Origin: Xenopus tropicalis
Taxonomy: Eukaryota; Chordata; Amphibia; Anura; Pipidae
NCBI RefSeq assembly: GCF_000004195.4
Contig: NC_030684.2
Span: forward strand, 112,197,429-112,261,428
Direction of reading: 5' to 3'
DNA: 64,000 nt
The translations under genes were made by a program, and so were the position numbers. Every line of letters begins with the position of its first letter. The first letter of the stretch is position 1. Below the pieces are notes generated by a model. The model was not told where the DNA came from. It made no database searches and was given only the letters and a program-made list of their open reading frames with translations. This document shows positions 58,365 to 64,000 of this stretch, one piece after another.

Positions 58365-58598
58365 TGCACTCAACCCCCCAAAAAAGGCAAAAAGGCCCAA
58401 GTGCTGCTGCAGAAATAATATCAGCATGTAGAACACATAGCACTCATGGGACTTAATTTATGTGCAAAAATGTAATAATGACAACGTTTTGGTCATACAC
58501 AGAGGACCTTTATTAACCTTTTATGATGTCTTTATAAAGGTCCTTGGTGTAGAATTGAAATGTCAGCTTACACTATTAAATGTCTGCACATAAATTAA

Positions 58599-58599
<1 letters not shown>
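58365..58599. mobile_element. Head-to-head Penelope-like terminal repeat pieces
   Basis: 'caacgttttggtc..gaggacctttatt' (58483-58514) is the inverted partner of 'tataaaggtccttgg..attgaaatgtcag' (58533-58565). Each has the CTNATAAAGGTCC-loop-GACCGAAACGTNG form in worn state. Confidence 0.45.

Positions 58600-58636
<37 letters not shown>
58600..58636. repeat. (TA)n microsatellite
   Basis: About 18 TA units. Confidence 0.93.
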
Positions 58637-58638
<2 letters not shown>

Positions 58639-58639
58639 T

Positions 58640-59856
58640 TTAAGTCATTTGTTTAAATTAAAGCTGTGACACACAGGCTAACTTTGCTACTTCGGATATC
58701 GATTGAGAAGGCTGGTTGGTGAGGACTGCAATAGGTCATGGATGTGGTCCTCTCCAGACTCACCTTCATAGACCCTCTGTGTGATCTAAATCTTTGCTTG
58801 GGGCCAAACCACTTTTAGCCCACAGACATGCTTGTTCCTTACTATTGTGTCTGATATGCAGCCTTCTTGTTCTTCCTTGCCCTTTATTGAGCATTGCATT
58901 GCTTGAGAATGCTCTTTTATAATAATCTATGGAACATCCATCCAAAATGTTGCTATCTCTCAATTTCTATAGCACAGTTTCTATGGAAACCAGCAATGCC
59001 ATCTCTTCATTGGCTGCTAGACTGGAGGTTGTGTTTGGTAACTTAAGTTGAGAAGAACTGAGCATGCTTAGTAAGCCAACAGCCAAAGTAAATTCCTAAG
59101 GAAGGGGGCCTAGTGAGTTAGAGAAAGAGAAGGAATTCCAAGTGATTACTAATAGCCTTTTAACAACCATAGTGGCAGGTATTTAAAGATTTCAATGAGG
59201 CTGTGCAATGATTACATTTTTTGTGGGGCACGGGTTACATGTCCTTTTTTACTGGTAGATATAGAACCCAGTATGACAACACCTTAATATAATTATCTAG
59301 ATCATGAGTTCCTTATATTGTCTGAGTGAGAAGATGCATCTCAGACTGCACATTGCATTTGCTCCCATCCAACTCCCCCCCCCCCCACCATACTACATAA
59401 AATGACATTACAGAATATTTTATTTCAATACATTACTCTACAAAATCTTCCTGGGCATGCAAACCACCAATCTCTATCCTCAGCAAACCTGGACAGCGAT
59501 AATGGTTCTGGCATCACCACATGAACACAGTACTGCTTACTGGAGGATGCAATGATAAATGGGAAGGAAGCCAGCCGGGATCATCCTTGTGAGGAAGGAG
59601 ACCAAGGAACTGTATCTGCAAAGAGTCATTGAACAATAGCTAAGACGAAATCCTTGTGCTTGCCCATTTTTGCTGTTATGTTTGAAACAAGGAAAATGAC
59701 TGTAATTTCCTTGAACCTATCATCATTTAGTTGTCAGAAGAGATGATGAAAAGGCATTAATATAAGCCAGGTTTAGCCAGTTTGGTGGACCAAACACACT
59801 ACTGAATATTTTCTGTTTATATGTTATTTTTGCTCATGTCTTTAATCCATTTCCAG
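58640..59856. other. Non-coding; X-box match at 58977-58990
   Basis: GTTTCTATGGAAAC at 58977-58990 fits the RFX X-box consensus GTHNYYATRRNAAC at every position. 59440-59720 is repeat-free and of mixed composition. An 11-C run is near 59374. Confidence 0.35.
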
Positions 59857-59961
59857 ACCCTTCCACCTGCAAACAATGACTGGGAGGAACCTGATCCCAA
59901 GAATTTCCAATCCACCCCACAGAAGTGTAAACGAACACATAATTTGGAGATTAACTACAAG
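59857..59961 (+). CDS. Candidate internal exon, unknown protein
   Basis: A 105-bp segment (35 codons, phase 0 at both ends) lies between a good acceptor ('tttaatccatttccag') and a GTAAAA donor. The first frame is fully open and reads 'TLPPANNDWEEPDPKNFQST', then 'PQKCKRTHNLEINYK': polar, with acidic and basic clusters, plausible for a cytoplasmic or nuclear low-complexity region. A second frame is also open, so coding is not proven. The next candidate exon (60665) continues in frame and reaches a stop. No membrane segment, domain or catalytic motif is visible, and I do not recognise the family. Chance occurrence of acceptor, open frame and donor is possible. Confidence 0.35.
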
Positions 59962-60102
59962 GTAAAAACCTGAAAAAAAGTATTTTTTCCTATCATTTCC
60001 AAGATAAAGGAAAGCAAGGAGATGGAAGAAATGAAAGTTAGGGAAAAGAGTTGGAACCTGGAGAGTACTTTTTGATGCTTTTACGCACTGGGCTGTTTTC
60101 AC

Positions 60103-60480
60103 TTAAAGGGGATATATTCCACTTCATTCAGTTGGGCTTATGTAGAAAATGTGTATAAACCTTATCTGAACCTCCAGATATTAATAAAAATGCATTTTAT
60201 TTACACAGACATACCTGATACCACGTATTGAGAGGAAACCATGATAACTTGTAAGGACCATTTTCCACTCTCCCTTTATACTTACAGTGTAATGCAGCCC
60301 CACCCCCCTCACCTTATTCCATTGTGAAGTGATGGATTCTGGGACCTGAAGTCCATCTGCACAGTTCTTTTTAAAGCAAAGGGACAAGTCCCTGAATCCA
60401 TTGCTTTACAATGGAACAAGGTGAGGAAGGCATTGGATCACTTTGTAAGGGGGTGGGAATCTGGTCCCTGCAGGATGACA
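60103..60480. mobile_element. T2-like MITE with inner hairpin
   Basis: Starts TTAAAGGGGATATATTCC. An inverted pair, 'caccttattccattgtgaag' (60310) with its partner 'acaatggaacaaggtg' (60409), flanks 'gatggattctggga' and 'tccctgaatccatt'. Sister of 20190-20500. The right TTAA end is not found. It lies between the two candidate exons. Confidence 0.6.
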
Positions 60481-60664
60481 GACTATCATTTATAACATTA
60501 ATGACTTTAGTATTATTGCTGCTGTTCTTAATAATAATCATTATTTAATAGATTATAGCATTGTATAATAGTGCACAGAATCTTAACTCAAAAGCCATAA
60601 TTAAATGTAAAAATACAAATAAAGTCATTATTTAAACCCCAGAGGCATTTGCTTTCTGTTGCAG

Positions 60665-60727
60665 AAAGTTTCTGGAAGAAGAACTTTTTCTTTGGAAGAT
60701 GGCATCTGTCATCCTCATGTGACTTAA
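60665..60727 (+). CDS. Candidate last coding exon, unknown protein
   Basis: After a strong acceptor ('tttgctttctgttgcag') comes a 20-codon frame ending in TAA at 60725-60727. Joined in phase 0 to the exon at 59857-59961 it gives the C-terminal sequence 'KVSGRRTFSLEDGICHPHVT'. RRTFS resembles a basophilic kinase / 14-3-3 type site. GTAAGT follows the stop at 60730, so this could instead be an internal exon read in another frame (the third frame is open to the donor). If real, the gene lies on the plus strand with its upstream exons to the left, behind long introns. Family unknown. Confidence 0.3.
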   Translation, partial: KVSGRRTFSLEDGICHPHVT

Positions 60728-60729
60728 TT

Positions 60730-61588
60730 GTAAGTTTGAACTCTGAGTGCAGACAAATGTATTTAGCAGGATCTCAATTGCACTGTCCTTGTGTGTCCCC
60801 TTAGAGGTTGCAGTTGACCTTTGCAATTGTTTGTGCAGGCTTAAACTTAGAGTCAAGGTATATTATATGGGATTTTCAGTTCTATGTCCCAAGTGTACAT
60901 TTAATAAGGACAGTCTGCGGCAATTGGCGAAATCAGTTTAGCGAACATTTTTTCCACTACCTAAGTTGTGGTATAATTCGGACGCAGAGTATGCGCATAA
61001 TATTTGCAGTTTGCAAATATACCATATTTAAAAAGCTTTTGCACTGTGAATAAAAAATATGCAATTATGTTTGCGCATTGTTTTATAAATATAACCACAG
61101 ACAGGGCAAATATGTTCACTGTGTGAATAATTCTGCATTGCGCACATTTTATAAAAGACCCCCAATCAAACCCCCCCCCCCCACTACTTTGCAGTTGCAC
61201 TACTCCTCCAACTATTGCTGCACTTCTCCTTTAGCCAATTACTGGCAACACCAATCCCACTGTGCTGCACCTTACCACCACCATCAATGTGCTGGGGGAG
61301 CCTGCCAGGTTTCTCCCAGTTCTCTCCTGGTACCCTAGTGGACCAGTCCAACCCTGGCTACAGGAGCAAATGAGGTAAACGTGTAGTGGGGTGAGGGGGG
61401 GGGGGCACATCGGGGTGGCAGTAACCAGAAGTGACTGTGAGGACCACTATTGACTTGCTTTTACCTTTAAAAAACTACAGATACAGATATTTACCAATAT
61501 GAGCATTGATGGTTGTTAGAATATTTTAGTTCAAACCCATCCTTAACTCATTACAATATTACAGATATAGGAAATATTGGTTTATCAG
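60730..61588. other. No recognised feature
   Basis: Possible 3' UTR or intron of the candidate exons; no AATAAA close by in good context. An 11-C run is near 61171 and a 12-G run near 61394. Confidence 0.4.
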
Positions 61589-61597
61589 TCATTCAGC

Positions 61598-61905
61598 AGT
61601 GATGAGCGAATTTTTTCAGCAGGCATGGATTTGCAGCGAATTTCCGCATTTCAACATTGGCAAATAGTTTCGCAAAACTTCAGTGAAAATTCGCCACGGA
61701 AAAATTGCGCATCAAAAAAATTTGTTACACGTCAAAATTGGGCGCGGTCACGTCAAAAAAGGGAGTGGTCATGTCAAAATAATACATGGGCGGCAAAAAA
61801 GACGCGGGCGACAAAAAAATCACGTGACAAATGCGTTCCGCAAATTTTTTTGCCGTTTCACCAATTTTATGGCGAAGCAAAACGGGACAGATTCGCTCAT
61901 CACTA
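61598..61905. mobile_element. MULE-like MITE with perfect 9-bp target duplication
   Basis: AGTGATGAGCGAATTTTTTC at the left, 'acagattcgctcatcacta' at the right. TCATTCAGC at 61589-61597 and 61906-61914. 61715-61825 is a worn tandem array of 'cacgtcaaaaaa.gggcg' words. Confidence 0.88.
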
Positions 61906-61945
61906 TCATTCAGCTATAGCGCTAAGTTTTCCTAAGTAGCAGCTA

Positions 61946-62088
61946 TAGCACTAAGTTTTCCCAGTAGCAGTAACCCATAGCAACCAATAAGATGTTTGCT
62001 TTTAAATAGGTGACCTGTAAATGTTTCTGCTGATTGGTTGCCATGGGTTAATGCTCCTGGGTAAACATAGTGCCTTTTATTTTATAAT
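61946..62088. mobile_element. Palindromic MITE (AATAAAAGGCAC family)
   Basis: Inner arms 'gtaacccatagcaaccaata' and 'gattggttgccatgggtta' are inverted, and 'agtgccttttattttataat' closes the right end. The left end is rearranged: 'cagctatagcRctaagtttt' occurs twice (61911 and 61940). Confidence 0.65.
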
Positions 62089-62871
62089 CCACTAAGAGAG
62101 CAAACAGTCATTCTCTTCATATCTTTCCCAAACTGGCATTTAGGCTGAGTCCTACCTGCCACTGTGCCCTAGTGGGCAGCAACTCAGCATTTTGGGTAAC
62201 ACTGGTCATAATAAGGCCTTATTAAATCTAATTCAGGACTGGTTACTTTGTGAACAAAGGATATCCACTGTTCAAATATTCTCAGAGCCCAAAATTGCTC
62301 CCAGCAGCCTATATGAGGGTATGCACACTGAGGGCTCGTCAGATCCACGTATAAGTGCTGCAACCCAGAGCGAAGTTACGGTAAAGGTGGATGTGCTTTT
62401 ACATTTTTACAAGGTTGTCTTATGTATTTATGTTTATATTTGTATATTCTTAAATGAGCAGTGCATCTCACATTGGTACTAGGAGGATCTCCAACTGGCT
62501 GTGCACAGTTTCCTTTATACTTGGTTATTTTATAGCCGTGCATTTCATTACTGGAAGCACAGCACGCACACATAATGATAATTAATAGCATCATCGAGTG
62601 AAATAATAAAATAACTTTATTAATGTTCAATTTAGGTTTTTTTTTTATTGCATATGCTTTCAGCTTCATTAAACAAGATACAAAAATAACTATGATGGAT
62701 GATCTCCTTTAAATACCCTGATAATGGATGTCACAGCCCAGATTGCTGGATACAGGTGAGTAATAGTTAATGCACTAAACTTCAGTGATGGAGGTATTAT
62801 AACAGGATGGATATAACTATAGCTTACTGAGAGCAACATGGGGTTTGGGGGGTATTAGTGAAGGATCAGGA
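62089..62871. other. No recognised feature
   Basis: No supported gene or named repeat. Confidence 0.4.
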
Positions 62872-63103
62872 AAGCACAGTGTTGCAATGGATAGCATTAC
62901 TGTCTTGCAGTGCTGGGGTATTAAGGTTTGATTTTAGCCATGGACCTTTATGCAATCATTTTGTATGTTCTGCCTGTGCCTCCTATACTCCAAAAACAAA
63001 CAGGAATAGGGTCCTGATACACATCTGCGTTTTGATGCGATATGGATTGGGCAGGCACTAATGCAGAATCTCTGTATGTCGGCACTATAAATAATAATAA
63101 ATT
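62872..63103 (+). repeat. tRNA-derived SINE, 5' part and tail
   Basis: 'agcattactgtcttgcagtg', a degenerate B box GGTTTGATTTT at 62925-62935, 'tttgtatgttctgcctgtgc', 'actccaaaaacaaacagga', then a shortened tail 'ggcactataaataataataa'. Same SINE family as 491-668 and 6238-6360, with the middle deleted. Confidence 0.65.
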
Positions 63104-63670
63104 ACTTCTAATCTAAGTGAAATGCTTGGCACAGATCTATTAGCTGTCTATAATATATAGCCCAGTAACAGGCATATGCTGTAGGTTCTACATTAGGTGT
63201 CACTTAATAGGTTAAAACCTAATCAATGTATAGGTTGCAGTGGAACACTATAAGCTGGACTGGGGAAAGGAGAGAGAGGCACTGCACCAGATTTTACCTG
63301 AGTATTAAAACCCAGAGCAACCAATTAGCAATAAGCGCTTTCAACTTCCAAACAACCAAGGAACACAATGTACTGATTAGTTACTCTTGATTATGACTCA
63401 GTTTTATTTTAGCTGAAAGAAGGTGAAAGTATTATGAGGAACCATTTCCACCAGTAAATCTAGATGATAAAGGACCCCCATTGATTCTACCAGATGTTTT
63501 GCCTAGAAGGAGCTCAGGTGCATTTGCACACATTACTTATTACCTACAGAACTTACTTCATCACATCTAGTGCCAATACACTCCAGGGTCCAGGGCACTG
63601 AAATCTCATCCAGAGTTCTTTTTGGCAGCAGTAAATTTGCAACTCCCCTTATACATATGGCAGACTTATA
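63104..63670. other. No recognised feature
   Basis: Single-copy-looking DNA with no frame or repeat end. Confidence 0.4.
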
Positions 63671-63780
63671 AAACCCCATGTCTTGTAACCCATAGCAACC
63701 ATCAGGTGTTTGCTTCCAGATGGGTGACCAGTAACCAGCTGTTTAGATGCTGTAGTAAATGTTGCACCTTATATTACATG
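63671..63780. mobile_element. Worn palindromic MITE (AATAAAAGGCAC family)
   Basis: 'tcttgtaacccatagcaacc' and 'caggtgtttgcttccagatg' match the left and inner parts of 19386-19547; the right end is barely recognisable. Confidence 0.5.
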
Positions 63781-64000
63781 AATCACTCTGTGCATCCAAA
63801 TGAAGTCCAACAAGACTATACAAAACCACTTAAAATGCCACTTTCAGTACCGAAATAACCTGGGAACAGGGGCAGCTTTAGAGCTGTGTATCTTCTTCAG
63901 TGCTACAATGTAAATGCGGTGTTTTAATTAGCCATTTGCAGTTCTGGGTAGACATGCATTGCCCTGCAATAAGAACACCCTTCTAAGGAGCCAATAATTT
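63781..64000. other. No recognised feature
   Basis: Window end; nothing supportable. Confidence 0.45.

Noticed and set aside
59470..59640. Possible exon upstream of the candidate pair (acceptor 'atctctatcctcag')
   Set aside because: All three frames meet stops within 30 codons and no fitting donor is found.
62925..62935. Possible tRNA gene B box
   Set aside because: The box is degenerate and belongs to a SINE; no A box with cloverleaf structure can be built.

Overview
The window looks like vertebrate nuclear DNA, most likely from a clawed frog (Xenopus, with X. tropicalis the best fit). There are no bacterial-style gene strings. Long open frames are absent, base composition is AT-rich with little CpG, and the sequence is crowded with small DNA transposons typical of Xenopus. 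These include T2/Kolobok-type MITEs (TTAA target sites, ends reading TTAAAGGRR), PIF/Harbinger-like MITEs (TAA/TTA target sites), hAT MITEs (8-bp target sites), a TA-target MITE family and a MULE-like MITE family with 9-bp target sites. One short hAT copy matches the SPIN family, which is known from X. tropicalis and a scattered set of other tetrapods. No complete protein-coding gene is visible; the window is probably intergenic or intronic.

Layout. 1-7.2 kb: SINE pieces, a 5'-truncated L1/Tx1-type LINE end with a 12-bp target duplication, and an 80-bp minisatellite (4761-5622). 7.2-9.2 kb: a coding-like but broken block on the minus strand and small MITEs. 10.5-22.8 kb: dense T2 and hAT MITEs, the SPIN copy, a Harbinger MITE nested in a T2 MITE, and a near-perfect 27-bp hairpin. 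24-25 kb: a Harbinger-like element carrying twelve 52-bp tandem units. 26-34 kb: two T2 MITEs of one subfamily in opposite orientation; a segment that is single-copy in the first is amplified to twelve tandem copies in the second. 34-40 kb: a decayed Tc1-like transposon, a GATA microsatellite, and Harbinger, hAT and TA-MITE copies, some nested. 40-64 kb: more MITEs, Penelope-like terminal-repeat pieces with hammerhead-ribozyme-like cores, three MULE-like MITEs, and a pair of candidate exons on the plus strand (59857-59961 and 60665-60727) that splice in frame and end in a stop codon.

Between the repeats lie several high-complexity, repeat-free blocks (for example 4081-4450, 11281-11620, 26690-27470, 30481-31210, 39700-40010, 45470-45900). 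They look like candidate conserved non-coding elements, but conservation cannot be tested from one sequence. The most interesting theme is that three of the four larger tandem-repeat arrays sit inside MITEs, and one can be traced to its single-copy precursor in a sister MITE in the same window.
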